A stretch of DNA of 64,000 nucleotides from Pseudoduganella violacea (GCF_014191875.1 NZ_JACHXD010000023.1:1-64000); one strand, 5' to 3'. Positions 7,123 through 16,085 are shown, counted from the first letter of the stretch. Made by a program: numbers and translations. Notes: generated from the letters alone by a model not told the origin.

Positions 7123-8754
7123 TTATTCCCAGTCGTGCATATGCCAGTTGCCGTGGTGATGGACGCCGACCAGCTTCACGCCAGCATCCGCCGCCTGGTC
7201 AAAGGACAGTTTGCTGACGCTGCTGGCCTGCGCAGTAATGCCGGTGTTATCCAGCGTCATGATCACATCCTTGAACTGGATGCGTTCATCACGCACCAGC
7301 AGATCGCTGCCGCCATTGCCAAACAGGTCCGTCACCTTGAAGCCGTAGGCGGTCTTCTCCACCGAGTAGTTGGCGCGCGCGCCCGAATACACCACCGTGT
7401 CGGTACCGGCGCCGCCGTCGATGTAGTTGCCGCCGCTGGTCGCCACCAGCCGGTCGGCGCCCGCCGTGCCGGTCAGGTTGCGCACGCTCGATACCGCAAA
7501 GTCCTTCGCCAGCGAGGCTTCCGACACATTGCCGGCCGCGTCGGTGGCGCGCGCCGTCACGTGGTAATTGCCGTTGGCTAGCGCCACGGGCGTGATGCTC
7601 CAGCTGCCATTGGCCGCCGCCTTGCCTACACCCAGGCTGGCGCTGCCGTTGAAGATTTCGACCTTGGCGCCCGCTTCCGCCACGCCGCTGAAGGTGGGAT
7701 GGTTGCCGCTGGCCGTGGCCAAACCATCCTTGGTGAACACCAGCGTCGGACGAACCGGCGCGACGGTATCCACCAGCGGCGTAGGCGCGATCGGCGTGCT
7801 GCTGCCGATGGCAACGGTGCCGTCGCTGAAGCGCAGTTGTTCGATATTTTTCAAGGTGTCCGTGCCTTCCAGGCCACTCACCTGCCACAGCGAAGCGCCG
7901 GTCTGCGTCACCTTGTAGGTGCTGCGCGCGCCGCTGTAGAAGGCAGTGTCGATGCCGGCGCCGCCGTCCAGAATGTCGTTGCCCGCGCCGCCTTCCAGCA
8001 TATCGTTGGCGCCGCCGCCGGTCAGCGTATCGGCCTGGCTGGTGCCGGTGATGTAGCGACCGCCGCCGACGGAGTTGACGCCCAGGGCGCCGCCCAGGCC
8101 ATCGCCGCCATACAGCCACTTCAGGGCCGCCAGATCGTATTCGCCGAAGGTCGCATGCGCGCCGCCGGCATGGGTGTAGGACATCAGCGTGTAGGCGGTG
8201 TTGTCCGTGGCTGCCGGCAAGCGGATGACGCCATCGAAGGAGTGCTTCAGGCCCAGTGCGTGGCCCAGCTCGTGCAGCAGCGTTTCATAGCCTTGCGTGC
8301 CGGGCGTGAGATTGGCGTTCATGCCGGCCCATTCGGCGTTGTCCAGATAGACGTAGGTGGCGGCCGTGAACTTGGTGACATTATTGTTGCCGTCGTAGGA
8401 GTAGCTGTAGCGCGAGCTGTCCAGCCCGGTGGTATTGCTGCCATTGATGTTGGCGTTGGCCATGTGGATCTGCGCCAAGCCCGTGTCATTGGTTTCAGTG
8501 AACTTGATACCGGTGATTTGCGCCAGATAGTTCAATGCAGTGCGCGTGGCGGCCTGCTGGGCGACGCTGAAAACCTGCGGCGCGCTCAGGATCGCGCTGT
8601 TGCCGGTTTCGAGGCCGCCCGCCACCGAGAAGGTGTAATACAGGTTATTTCCGCCAGAGGTAAGGTAATTCCAGTTCGGCAAATTGCCCAACAGCGCGTC
8701 AATGTGGTTGAGGCCAGAGGGGGTGGTGCTTTTCACTTCGGTAACGGTTGCCAT
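7123..8754 (-). CDS. Serralysin-like M10 metalloprotease with RTX repeats and Ig-like domain
   Basis: This 543-residue protein has a zinc protease domain (about residues 20-235) with HELGHALGLKH at 161-171, the HExxHxxGxxH zinc site, and a Met-turn TLMSYTH further on. One hemolysin-type calcium-binding block follows (about 240-285; GTSQADTLTGGGANDMLEGGAGNDILDGGAGIDTAFY), then a bacterial Ig-like domain (about 335-415), a second RTX-like block (GTAGADRLVATSGGNYIDGGAGTDTVVYSG) and a C-terminal tail. There is no Sec signal, as expected for type I secretion through a C-terminal signal. No type I secretion genes or serralysin inhibitor lie in the window. It should be a secreted protease. Confidence 0.88.
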   Translation of the reverse strand: MATVTEVKSTTPSGLNHIDALLGNLPNWNYLTSGGNNLYYTFSVAGGLETGNSAILSAPQVFSVAQQAATRTALNYLAQITGIKFTETNDTGLAQIHMANANINGSNTTGLDSSRYSYSYDGNNNVTKFTAATYVYLDNAEWAGMNANLTPGTQGYETLLHELGHALGLKHSFDGVIRLPAATDNTAYTLMSYTHAGGAHATFGEYDLAALKWLYGGDGLGGALGVNSVGGGRYITGTSQADTLTGGGANDMLEGGAGNDILDGGAGIDTAFYSGARSTYKVTQTGASLWQVSGLEGTDTLKNIEQLRFSDGTVAIGSSTPIAPTPLVDTVAPVRPTLVFTKDGLATASGNHPTFSGVAEAGAKVEIFNGSASLGVGKAAANGSWSITPVALANGNYHVTARATDAAGNVSEASLAKDFAVSSVRNLTGTAGADRLVATSGGNYIDGGAGTDTVVYSGARANYSVEKTAYGFKVTDLFGNGGSDLLVRDERIQFKDVIMTLDNTGITAQASSVSKLSFDQAADAGVKLVGVHHHGNWHMHDWE

Positions 8755-8926
8755 GTCGCGCTGCCATAAAAAAGGTTCGGAAGAGCAAGTATTTCGTTTC
8801 CGATCAGCAAGGTCAACAGTGTTCGCACTAGCGCTGCCGGTGAGTGTGCACTCCTGTATTGAATTGCAATCGCGCGCTACTTTCTATTGAGTAGTGACAA
8901 AATGATGGTTACGGTCCAGCTTTCCG

Positions 8927-10093
8927 TCATCCTGTCTGGCCGAGAAAGAAGCGCAACATTTCGGCGGACGCATCGGGTCCCGCCGGATGCGTGTACGAGC
9001 CAGCCGGACTGCCACCCGACCAGGCATGGCCCGCCCCATGCAGTTCCCAGTATTCCGCAACGGAGCGGCCTGAGCGGTCGAGCATGGCCGTCTTCGTGTA
9101 TCTCACGTCGCCATCGCGTTCCTGCGTGCGGCGCAGCGCATCGTCGCGCGAGGCCGGCGCCGCATGCAGAAACTGCTCCAGCACCGCCTCGCCGTTACCG
9201 CAATGGACCACCTCATCACGGTCACCATGAAACACGATCACGGGAACCCGCTGGCGCAACTTGCCCGCCGCCCTGCCCTTGCCCGTCGCCCCCTTCTTCA
9301 TCGCCGCCAAACCGGTGATCAGGTCGCGCGCCTTGCCGACCGGCAGGCCGGAGTGCACGCCGACGGCCGCGTACAGCTCGGGATAGGCCGCGCCCATGAT
9401 CGCGGCCATCGCACCGCCCGCCGACAAGCCGGCCACGTAGACGCGCTGCGGGTCCGCCCCCCAGCGTTCGATGACCTCCCGCGTCATGCCGGCAATCAGG
9501 GACGGCTCGCCGCCGTCGCGCTGCTGGTGCGGCGTCTCGAACCAGTTCCAGCACAGCGAGGCGTTGGCGCTGCGATCCTGCGCCGGATAGAGCACCAGAC
9601 AGCCATGCTGCTCGGCCAGCGCATTCATGGCGGTGCCGGCCGCAAAGTCGTCGGGGTCTTGCGTGCAACCGTGCAGCATCACGATCAGCGGACGCGGTCC
9701 GCTGGCCGGCGTGGACGGCACATACAGCTTGTAATGGCGGCTGCCGGCGCTGGCCTGGAACGAGCCTTGCGTAAATTCGCCGGGCGCGCGCGGGTCATGG
9801 GCCGGAGCACGGCTGCGCTTGCGTCCCGGCACATTCCAACGCGCGCGCCGTGCAGGTTTCGGCATGCCGTCGGCGGTAGCCCCGCCGCGCGCCTTGCGCA
9901 CCCACTCGGGCAACGCGTTCAGGTCGATCAGCTCCGGCGCGGCATCGTCCGCCGCTGGCGCCGCTTGGCCTGGCAGCAGGCCGGCGGCCTTGAGCGCCTT
10001 CTGGATCACTTCGGTGGCCGCCTGTGGATCTTTCGCCTGGGCCAGGCGTGCCGCTTCCATCATCTGCCCGAGAAATTGCTCAAAGGGTTTCAT
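8927..10093 (-). CDS. PHB-depolymerase-family esterase, no signal peptide
   Basis: This 388-residue protein has about 110 N-terminal residues of helical, basic character (MKPFEQFLGQMMEAARLAQAK... and RRARWNVPGRKRSRA) followed by an alpha/beta hydrolase domain of the LpqC/PhaZ type. Visible motifs are the oxyanion HGCTQDPDDF, the lipase box GLSAGG with Ser224, FHGDRDEVVH carrying the catalytic Asp, and HGAGHAWSG carrying the catalytic His. No signal peptide is seen, so it may act on intracellular polyhydroxyalkanoate granules; the N-terminal part resembles a phasin-like amphipathic segment, which is inference. It lies 14 bases downstream of a ribbon-helix-helix regulator and is probably in its operon. 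Confidence 0.82.
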   Translation of the reverse strand: MKPFEQFLGQMMEAARLAQAKDPQAATEVIQKALKAAGLLPGQAAPAADDAAPELIDLNALPEWVRKARGGATADGMPKPARRARWNVPGRKRSRAPAHDPRAPGEFTQGSFQASAGSRHYKLYVPSTPASGPRPLIVMLHGCTQDPDDFAAGTAMNALAEQHGCLVLYPAQDRSANASLCWNWFETPHQQRDGGEPSLIAGMTREVIERWGADPQRVYVAGLSAGGAMAAIMGAAYPELYAAVGVHSGLPVGKARDLITGLAAMKKGATGKGRAAGKLRQRVPVIVFHGDRDEVVHCGNGEAVLEQFLHAAPASRDDALRRTQERDGDVRYTKTAMLDRSGRSVAEYWELHGAGHAWSGGSPAGSYTHPAGPDASAEMLRFFLGQTG

Positions 10094-10107
10094 ATGCTGT
10101 CCGTTCT

Positions 10108-10524
10108 CTAAGTGTGAAGGCGGTCGGCTAGCGCGTCCTTGACCGCGGGCGACGCGATAAACGCGCCAAGTACTTGAATCGAGGCAATGGCCGAACGCGC
10201 CAGTTCCGGCGTGACATCGTCGTCCACCGTGGCCAGGCCGAGCACATGGATTTCCAGCTGTTCGCCAGCCGCCACGACGCGTTCCAGTTCGGCGCGGGAA
10301 TAGCGTTGCAATCCCGTCACAAAACGCTTGCGCAGCACGGTCTGGCGGATCGCCTCCGCATGCTGCTGCAAAAGGTTGCGAATAGCCGTGCGGACGAAGT
10401 CGGTGCGGTTGGTGTAAAAGCCCTCACCGACCAGCAGATCCATCTGCGCAAGGTCCACCAACCCCAGATTCACTGTGACCTTGTCCGTGTCAGGCAGCTT
10501 TGACTTGATCTTGACGATCTTCAT
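10108..10524 (-). CDS. Ribbon-helix-helix (CopG-like) transcriptional regulator
   Basis: This 138-residue protein has an N-terminal ribbon-helix-helix motif (about residues 14-55: KVTVNLGLVDLAQMDLLVGEGFYTNRTDFVRTAIRNLL) followed by an 80-residue domain rich in Ile/Val/Ala that may sense a ligand or oligomerise. It is longer than simple antitoxins and no toxin gene is adjacent. It is transcribed ahead of the esterase gene (14-base gap). AGGAGG lies 7 bases before its ATG, and a perfect 20-bp palindrome begins 13 bases upstream of it, overlapping the probable promoter. Autorepression, with joint control of the depolymerase, is the likely arrangement. Confidence 0.8.
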   Translation of the reverse strand: MKIVKIKSKLPDTDKVTVNLGLVDLAQMDLLVGEGFYTNRTDFVRTAIRNLLQQHAEAIRQTVLRKRFVTGLQRYSRAELERVVAAGEQLEIHVLGLATVDDDVTPELARSAIASIQVLGAFIASPAVKDALADRLHT

Positions 10525-10536
10525 TTATCCTCCTTA

Positions 10537-10556
10537 TATACTCCAATTGGAGTATA
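10537..10556. promoter_or_regulatory. Perfect 20-bp palindromic operator upstream of the RHH regulator
   Basis: TATACTCCAATTGGAGTATA is its own reverse complement over all 20 bases. It begins 13 bases upstream of the regulator ATG (minus strand), just before the AGGAGG ribosome binding site. Ribbon-helix-helix dimers bind short inverted half-sites as pairs, so CTCC/GGAG half-sites here suit the adjacent gene product. TATACT or TATAAA inside or beside the site could be -10 elements. Confidence 0.7.
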
Positions 10557-10927
10557 AATGAAAAATCACAAGAGGTCCGGCTGCAATTTGTCCGGTGCAG
10601 CGAAAAGGCCGCGGAATGGCCTGGAATATTTTCGGAAAGTCAGCTTAAAGGTTTAGCTGCTAATATTTTTTGCAACAAATCGCATAAATTGCGCAAGAAA
10701 TTTCCGCTCCGCTGTTTTTTGCGAGAGTTCTCACGGTAAAATTCTCACCAATTTCCACATTTCTTGTGTGAAATTCTAATTTCTCGTCCGAAACCACGCC
10801 GGGAATTTCATAGTGCCGCGTTCGCTCTTCGTTTCGGTGGCACTTACCTGAGCTGGCAACATCCGCGCCGGCATTCCAGGTCGCACCATCCCGACACATG
10901 CGCAAGACAACACTAGGAAACGTTCTC
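10557..10927. other. AT-rich intergenic region between divergent RHH and chemoreceptor genes
   Basis: About 370 bases with no supported gene. The stretch 10620-10810 is markedly AT-rich for this genome, with imperfect repeats of AATTCTCAC and AAATTTC/AATTTCC. That composition is compatible with a promoter and regulator-binding region for the chemoreceptor at 10928, but I see no clear consensus promoter. A 98-codon frame on the minus strand lacks coding character. Confidence 0.5.
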
Positions 10928-12553
10928 ATGAAAATTGGCAATCTAAAAATCGGCACCCGTATCAGTTGCGGCTATATCATCGTGCTGGCGCTGCTGCTCG
11001 GCGTCATGTTGTGCGGTATTCAAGGCATGCGCAACTCGAACAAGACCCTGCACAACATCGTCGATATCAATATCAAGAAGATGGAACTGCTGCAGACCAT
11101 GTCGGAATCCACCCACGTGGTTTCGCGCGTGATCCGCACCCTGGCCCTGCTGCAGGACGAGGACACCGCCAAGCGCGAAGCGGCGAAAATCGATACGGCG
11201 CGCCAAAAATACAATGCGGCTTTCGAAACCCTGCAAACCATGCCGCTGGATGCGGCGGGCCAGGCGCTGGTGGCCAAGATCAAGCAACATCAGGCGGCTG
11301 CGCGCCAGTTGAACGACCAGTTCCTGAACCTGAGCAAAACCAGCCGCGAAGACGCGCTTCAGCTCCTGCTGTACAAAGCCGCTCCCGCCAGCTCTACATG
11401 GCAAGAAGTCATTGACGACTTCCGCGCCCTCCAAAAAGAGAAGAGCCAGCGCGACGAAACGACGGCCGAACAATCCTACGAGAGCAATATGAGCTTGATG
11501 CTCGGCTTCTCGGCCCTGGCTGTCGCCTTGAGCATCGCCATCGCCTGGACCATTACGCGTTCGATCTCCCGCCCGATTTCGCAGGCGGTGCAAGTGGCGC
11601 AGCGGGTGGCCGCCGGCCATCTGGACAGCCGCATCGAAGTGCGCTCCACCGATGAAACGGGCCAGCTGCTGCAGGCGCTCAAGGAAATGAACGACAGCCT
11701 GGTCAACATCGTCGGTCATGTGCGCGGCGGCGCCGACACTATCGCCTCGGCCTCGTCGGAAATCGCGAACGGCAATCTGGATCTCTCCAGCCGCACCGAA
11801 CAGCAAGCCAGCTCGCTGGAAGAAACCGTCTCCTCGATGGAGGAACTGGCCAGCACCGTGCAGCAGAACGTCGAGAACGCGCGCCGCGGCAATCAACTCG
11901 CGATGTCGGCCTCCGAAACCGCCACGCGCGGCGGCGCGGCCGTCGGCCAGGTGGTGGAAACCATGGGCGCCATCAGCGCCTCCTCGCGCAAGGTGGTGGA
12001 CATCATCAGCGTCATCGAAGGCATCGCCTTCCAGACCAACATCCTGGCGCTGAACGCGGCGGTGGAAGCGGCGCGCGCCGGCGAACAGGGTCGCGGCTTT
12101 GCCGTCGTCGCGGCCGAGGTGCGCAATCTGGCGCAGCGCTCAGCCTCCGCCGCCAAGGAAATCAATGCGCTGATCAGCGACTCGGTCGCGCATGTGAACA
12201 AGGGCGAGCAACTGGTCGATCAAGCCGGCAGCACGATGGACGAGGTATTGCAGAGCATCAGCAACGTCAATGTCATCATGGGCGAGATCATGACGGCCAG
12301 CGAGGAACAAAGCGCCGGCATCGAACAGATCAACCAGGCCATCTGCGAAATGGACCAGGTGACGCAGCAGAACGCCGCCCTGGTCGAGGAAGCCGCCGCT
12401 GCCGCCGCCTCGCTGGAAGAACAAGCTGCCGGCCTGACCCACGCCGTCGCCGTCTTCAAGCTCGACCTGGCCAAGACCGGCAACACCGGCCGCCTGCCGG
12501 GCCAGCAAGCGAAAGCACTGGCCTTGGCGGCGCCGTTGGCACGCGCCGCCTGA
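10928..12553 (+). CDS. Methyl-accepting chemotaxis protein (Tsr-like)
   Basis: This 541-residue receptor has a membrane segment at about residues 11-30, a periplasmic four-helix-bundle sensor (about 35-190; NKTLHNIVDINIKKMELLQTM...), and a second membrane segment at about 192-212. A HAMP domain follows (RSISRPISQAVQVAQRVAAGHLDSRIEV), then a long cytoplasmic coiled coil. The signalling tip is canonical (VVDIISVIEGIAFQTNILALNAAVEAARAGEQGRGFAVVAAEVRNLAQRSA). The ATG at 10928 has AGGAAA 8 bases upstream. The C-terminus lacks the NWETF pentapeptide used for CheR docking in enteric receptors. It is a lone receptor gene, ending 2 bases before the convergent ATPase gene. The ligand is unknown. Confidence 0.93.
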   Translation: MKIGNLKIGTRISCGYIIVLALLLGVMLCGIQGMRNSNKTLHNIVDINIKKMELLQTMSESTHVVSRVIRTLALLQDEDTAKREAAKIDTARQKYNAAFETLQTMPLDAAGQALVAKIKQHQAAARQLNDQFLNLSKTSREDALQLLLYKAAPASSTWQEVIDDFRALQKEKSQRDETTAEQSYESNMSLMLGFSALAVALSIAIAWTITRSISRPISQAVQVAQRVAAGHLDSRIEVRSTDETGQLLQALKEMNDSLVNIVGHVRGGADTIASASSEIANGNLDLSSRTEQQASSLEETVSSMEELASTVQQNVENARRGNQLAMSASETATRGGAAVGQVVETMGAISASSRKVVDIISVIEGIAFQTNILALNAAVEAARAGEQGRGFAVVAAEVRNLAQRSASAAKEINALISDSVAHVNKGEQLVDQAGSTMDEVLQSISNVNVIMGEIMTASEEQSAGIEQINQAICEMDQVTQQNAALVEEAAAAAASLEEQAAGLTHAVAVFKLDLAKTGNTGRLPGQQAKALALAAPLARAA

Positions 12554-12555
12554 TT

Positions 12556-14109
12556 TCACCTTTTCAAAATCGATCCCAGCACGCCGCGGATGATTTCGCG
12601 GCCGACCTGGGAGCCGATGCTGCGCGCAGCCGATTTGACGAGCGCCTGCACCGCCGTCTCGCGCTTGCTAGTCTTGCCGAATAGGCCGCCCAGCACATCG
12701 CCGAACAAGGAGCCGCCTTCGCCGGTGGCGGCACCGTCCTGCTGCGCGGCGGGCGTGCCTCGGCCTGCAGGCACGTCACGCTCCACTGCCGTCGCAGGAC
12801 TGTCATCTGCCGTGCGGACGGTGGCGCTGGCGGCGACGCGGCCGCTCAACTTTTCATAGGCCGATTCGCGGTCTACCGTTTTTTCATATACGCCAGCCAC
12901 CACCGATGCCGCCATGGCAGCTTGCCGCTCGCCGGCGTCGATGGGGCCAAGCTGGCTGGCCGGCGGCAGGATGAAGGCGCGCTGCACCACATGCGGCACG
13001 CCCTTCTCGTCCAGGAAGGACACCAGCGCTTCCCCCACGCCCAGCTCCGAGATCACCTGCGCGATATCCAGTGCCGAATTGGGGCGGAAGGTTTCGGCCG
13101 CCGCCTTCACCGCTTTCTGGTCGCGCGGCGTATAGGCGCGCAGCGCGTGCTGGACGCGGTTGCCGAGCTGGCCCAGCACCGTGTCGGGAATGTCGAGCGG
13201 GTTCTGCGTGATGAAGAAAACACCCACGCCTTTCGAGCGGATCAAGCGCACCACCTGCTCGATCTTTTGCAGCAGGGGCTTGGGCGCCTCGGCAAACAGC
13301 AGGTGGGCTTCGTCGAAGAAGAACACCAGCTTGGGCTTGTCCACATCGCCCACCTCGGGCAGGTTTTCAAACAGCTCGGACAGCATCCACAGCAGAAAAA
13401 CGGCATAGATGCGCGGCGCGTTCATCAGCTTGTCGGCGCACAGAATGTTGACCACGCCCTTGCCCTGCGCATCGGTTTGCAGCAGGTCGTCGATGTTCAG
13501 CATCGGCTCGCCGAAGAACTGGTCGCCGCCCTGCTCCTCGATGGCGATCAGGCCGCGCTGAATGGCGCCGACGCTGGCGGCGCTGATATTGCCGTAGCTG
13601 GTCTTGTAGTCGGCCGCATGGTCGCCCACATGCTGCAGCATGGCGCGCAAGTCCTTGGTGTCGAGCAGCAGCAGGCCGTTATCGTCGGCGATGCGGAACA
13701 CCAGCTGCAGCACGCCTTCCTGCGTATCGTTCAGGTTCAGCATGCGCGCCAGCAGCAGCGGTCCAAGGTCGGAGACGGTGGCCCGCACCGGGTGGCCCTG
13801 CTGGCCGAACACGTCCCAGAAGGTGACGGGGCAACCGGCCCATTGCGGCGCCTCCAGCTGCAAGGCCTGCAGCCGCTGGCCCATCTTCTCGCTCAGCGCG
13901 CCCGCTTTGGCGATGCCGGACAAGTCACCCTTGACGTCGGCCATGAAGACCGGCACGCCGATATCGGACAGCGATTGCGCGATCTTCTGCAGGGTGACCG
14001 TCTTGCCGGTGCCGGTCGCGCCGGTGATGCAGCCATGGCGGTTCACCAGATTGGACAGCATCTCCAGCGTGAGCTGTTCATTCTTCGCAATCGTAAGGGA
14101 GACAGGCAT
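12556..14109 (-). CDS. HerA-like ATPase, YjgR/DUF853 family
   Basis: This 517-residue P-loop ATPase has a Walker A GATGTGKT near residue 31, followed by FMADVKGDLSGIAK, and a Walker B region KLVFFFDEAHLLF at about 265. FFITQNPLDIPDTVLGQLGNRVQHALRA is the arginine-finger/sensor segment typical of the HerA/FtsK-related YjgR (DUF853) group. The C-terminal 100 residues are variable and end in a basic amphipathic segment. YjgR proteins lack the N-terminal HAS barrel of true HerA. Their role is not established; DNA translocation or protein remodelling has been suggested. No nuclease partner (NurA) or defence gene is adjacent. Confidence 0.87.
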   Translation of the reverse strand: MPVSLTIAKNEQLTLEMLSNLVNRHGCITGATGTGKTVTLQKIAQSLSDIGVPVFMADVKGDLSGIAKAGALSEKMGQRLQALQLEAPQWAGCPVTFWDVFGQQGHPVRATVSDLGPLLLARMLNLNDTQEGVLQLVFRIADDNGLLLLDTKDLRAMLQHVGDHAADYKTSYGNISAASVGAIQRGLIAIEEQGGDQFFGEPMLNIDDLLQTDAQGKGVVNILCADKLMNAPRIYAVFLLWMLSELFENLPEVGDVDKPKLVFFFDEAHLLFAEAPKPLLQKIEQVVRLIRSKGVGVFFITQNPLDIPDTVLGQLGNRVQHALRAYTPRDQKAVKAAAETFRPNSALDIAQVISELGVGEALVSFLDEKGVPHVVQRAFILPPASQLGPIDAGERQAAMAASVVAGVYEKTVDRESAYEKLSGRVAASATVRTADDSPATAVERDVPAGRGTPAAQQDGAATGEGGSLFGDVLGGLFGKTSKRETAVQALVKSAARSIGSQVGREIIRGVLGSILKR

Positions 14110-14165
14110 GATCGTCCTCGGCGCGCAATGATGGTGCGACGATCATACTCCACTGCCCGGCGCGG

Positions 14166-14378
14166 TTATTTTTTCTTCTTGCCCAGGGACGCGTCGTAAA
14201 TGGTCTTGGCGTCCTTATGCGCCTGGTCGATATTGCGCAACTTCTTATCGTCGTCGTGCTTGACGAAAAATTCGGCGTCCTGCGCAGCGACCACCAGCTT
14301 GATCGCGGCCGCATCGGCCAGATTGTATTTTTCCACGATCAGCGTGGTCACTTCATCCAGGTATTCTTCGTAGGTCAT
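14166..14378 (-). CDS. Conserved small acidic/basic protein, function unknown
   Basis: This encodes 70 residues from the ATG at 14378, which has GGAG 8 bases upstream; a longer frame to 14459 begins with unlikely residues. The protein is MTYEEYLDEVTTLIVEKYNLADAAAIKLVVAAQDAEFFVKH...KDAKTIYDASLGKKKK: a helical segment that looks like a small dimerising domain, followed by a lysine tail. It is soluble, without a signal peptide or cysteines. I recognise no named family. It follows the HerA-like gene on the same strand in the 5' direction and may share its transcript. Confidence 0.65.
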   Translation of the reverse strand: MTYEEYLDEVTTLIVEKYNLADAAAIKLVVAAQDAEFFVKHDDDKKLRNIDQAHKDAKTIYDASLGKKKK

Positions 14379-14490
14379 GTTTTTACTCCATATGCTATTG
14401 GCGGCATTATAGGAGAGGCGCTCCGGATATGGTTTTGTCTTTTGCTGAAATTTATGCAACAGTACAGTCTTTCAAGCCGAGAGCCAAATC

Positions 14491-15885
14491 ATGCCGACCG
14501 CTCCAGCCTCGCCCGTCCCCGCTACGACCAAGTCCGACAAGCCGCTGGGCTTCTGGATGTGCACCGCCCTCATCGTCGGCAATATGATCGGCATGGGCAT
14601 TTTCATGCTGCCGGCCGCATTGGCGCCGCATGGCCTGAACTCCTTCAGCGGCTGGGCCATCACCGTGATCGGCTGCCTCTTCATCGCCCACGTCTTCGCC
14701 CACCTGGCGCGCGCCATGCCGCATGAGGACGGGCCTTACGGCTATACCAAACGCTGCTTCGGTTCCGGCACCGCCTTCTTCGTCATGTGGTGCTACTGGG
14801 CGTCGATCTGGATCAGCAACGCCGCGCTGGCGATCGGCATCGTCGGCTATCTGAGCACGCTCTTCCCCATTCTTACCGCCATGCCGCTGCTGCAGCCGGC
14901 GACGGCGCTGGCCGTGATCTGGTTCTTCGTGCTGGTCAGTCTGAGCGGCGCGCGTCTGTCGGGACGGGTGCAGTTGGCGTCAGCCGCGCTCAAGCTGCTG
15001 CCCATGGGCGCGGTGGTGTTGCTGGGCGGCTGGGTGCTGTTCACCGACAGCTCGGCCTATGGCGCGCACCTGCCCTCCACTCCGCTCACGCTGGACGCCA
15101 CCGCGGCGGCAGGCACCATCGCCCTGTTCGCCATGCTGGGCGTGGAGTGCGCCACCCTGCCCGCGACCAAGGTCGTCGATCCCGAAACCACCATCCCGCG
15201 CGCCACCATCGCCGGCACGCTGATCGCGGCCGTGGTGTACGTCTCCGTCTGCACCGTGCCGCTGCTGCTGTTGCCGCAGGCGGAGCTGGCGCAATCGAAC
15301 GCGCCTTACGCCGATCTGTTCAACCGCTTCTGGCAGCCAGGCACGGGGCGCTGGCTGGCGATTGCCGTCATCATCAGCGGCCTGGGTGCGCTCAATGGCT
15401 GGACCATGCTGGCGGGCGAAGTCACCGCCTCTTTCGCCACGCACGGCATGTTTCCCGCCCTGCTGAAAAGACCCAACCGGCATGGCGCGCCCTTCTGGTC
15501 GCTGCTGCTGATCGGCGTGCTGGCCAGCACCATGGTGGTGATGAACTACAGCCGCTCGCTGGCCGAAGGCTTCGCTTTCCTCACCATGGTGGTGACGGCG
15601 GCCAGCATGCCGCTGTATCTGGTCGGCGGCGTGGCCATCTTCAAGCTATGGAAGCGCGGCGCCTTGCGCGCCAAGGCCGCCTTGCCGGTGCTGCTGCTAT
15701 TCAGCGCCGCCATGACCTGCATCTTCTCGGTCTGGGCACTGTACGGCATGGGCCGCGAAGCCTTCATCTGGTCACTGGTGCTGGGCGCCGCCAGCCTGCC
15801 GGTTTTCTGGCTGATCCGGCGCGGCAGGAAGGAACCTTCCAAAACCAGTGACGCCATAAGCGGGCGTATAATGAACGAATTATGA
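14491..15885 (+). CDS. APC-family amino acid permease (basic amino acid/polyamine antiporter type)
   Basis: This 464-residue integral membrane protein has about 12 predicted helices. TM1 carries VGNMIGMGIFMLPAAL, the GxG(I/V)F motif of APC carriers where the substrate carboxylate binds, as in AdiC. TM6 contains IALFAMLGVECATLPATKVVDPETTIPRAT, the conserved (F/Y)xGxE-like segment with the following loop. It most resembles arginine/agmatine and other basic amino acid antiporters (APA group), but the substrate cannot be read from the sequence. A small antitoxin gene overlaps its last 4 bases (ATGA). Confidence 0.87.
   Translation: MPTAPASPVPATTKSDKPLGFWMCTALIVGNMIGMGIFMLPAALAPHGLNSFSGWAITVIGCLFIAHVFAHLARAMPHEDGPYGYTKRCFGSGTAFFVMWCYWASIWISNAALAIGIVGYLSTLFPILTAMPLLQPATALAVIWFFVLVSLSGARLSGRVQLASAALKLLPMGAVVLLGGWVLFTDSSAYGAHLPSTPLTLDATAAAGTIALFAMLGVECATLPATKVVDPETTIPRATIAGTLIAAVVYVSVCTVPLLLLPQAELAQSNAPYADLFNRFWQPGTGRWLAIAVIISGLGALNGWTMLAGEVTASFATHGMFPALLKRPNRHGAPFWSLLLIGVLASTMVVMNYSRSLAEGFAFLTMVVTAASMPLYLVGGVAIFKLWKRGALRAKAALPVLLLFSAAMTCIFSVWALYGMGREAFIWSLVLGAASLPVFWLIRRGRKEPSKTSDAISGRIMNEL
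15867..15883 (+). promoter_or_regulatory. Internal -10 box and dyad at the start of the toxin-antitoxin pair
   Basis: TATAAT at 15867-15872 lies within the last codons of the permease gene and only 9 bases before the antitoxin ATG at 15882. A start about 7 bases downstream would give a nearly leaderless mRNA. An inverted repeat, ATAAT-GAACGA-ATTAT, spans from the -10 box to the start codon (15868-15883), where bound antitoxin would block transcription. No good -35 box is seen. Confidence 0.4.
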
Positions 15886-16085
15886 GCACAAACCTATCGC
15901 CTATCGAATCGGAGTTCGCCACGCAAGAAGAGGCGGATGCCTATGATCGATGGTACCGGGAAAAGGTTCAAACCTCACTGGCCGACCAGCGTCCATTGAT
16001 TCCCCATGATCTGGCAATGGCGAAGCTGAGGGAACTGATCGACGAGAAACAACGTACCCGTGCTTCCGATCCTCTGGCGCCCTGA
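15882..16085 (+). CDS. Antitoxin of a RelE/ParE-type toxin-antitoxin module
   Basis: This 67-residue acidic protein (MSTNLSPIESEFATQEEADAYDRWYREKVQTSLADQRPLIPHDLAMAKLRELIDEKQ) resembles short antitoxins found before RelE/ParE toxins, including the A-Y-D-x-W-(F/Y)-R-x-K-V pattern and the toxin-wrapping helix with PLIPHDxAM. It starts on the last bases of the permease gene and overlaps the toxin start by 26 bases. It has no obvious ribbon-helix-helix, so it differs from the antitoxin at 3851-4141; DNA binding is plausible but not shown. Confidence 0.8.
   Translation: MSTNLSPIESEFATQEEADAYDRWYREKVQTSLADQRPLIPHDLAMAKLRELIDEKQRTRASDPLAP

Noticed and set aside
10660..10956. A 98-codon minus-strand frame in the AT-rich intergenic region
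   Set aside because: No ribosome binding site or recognisable features, and it would overlap the chemoreceptor start.
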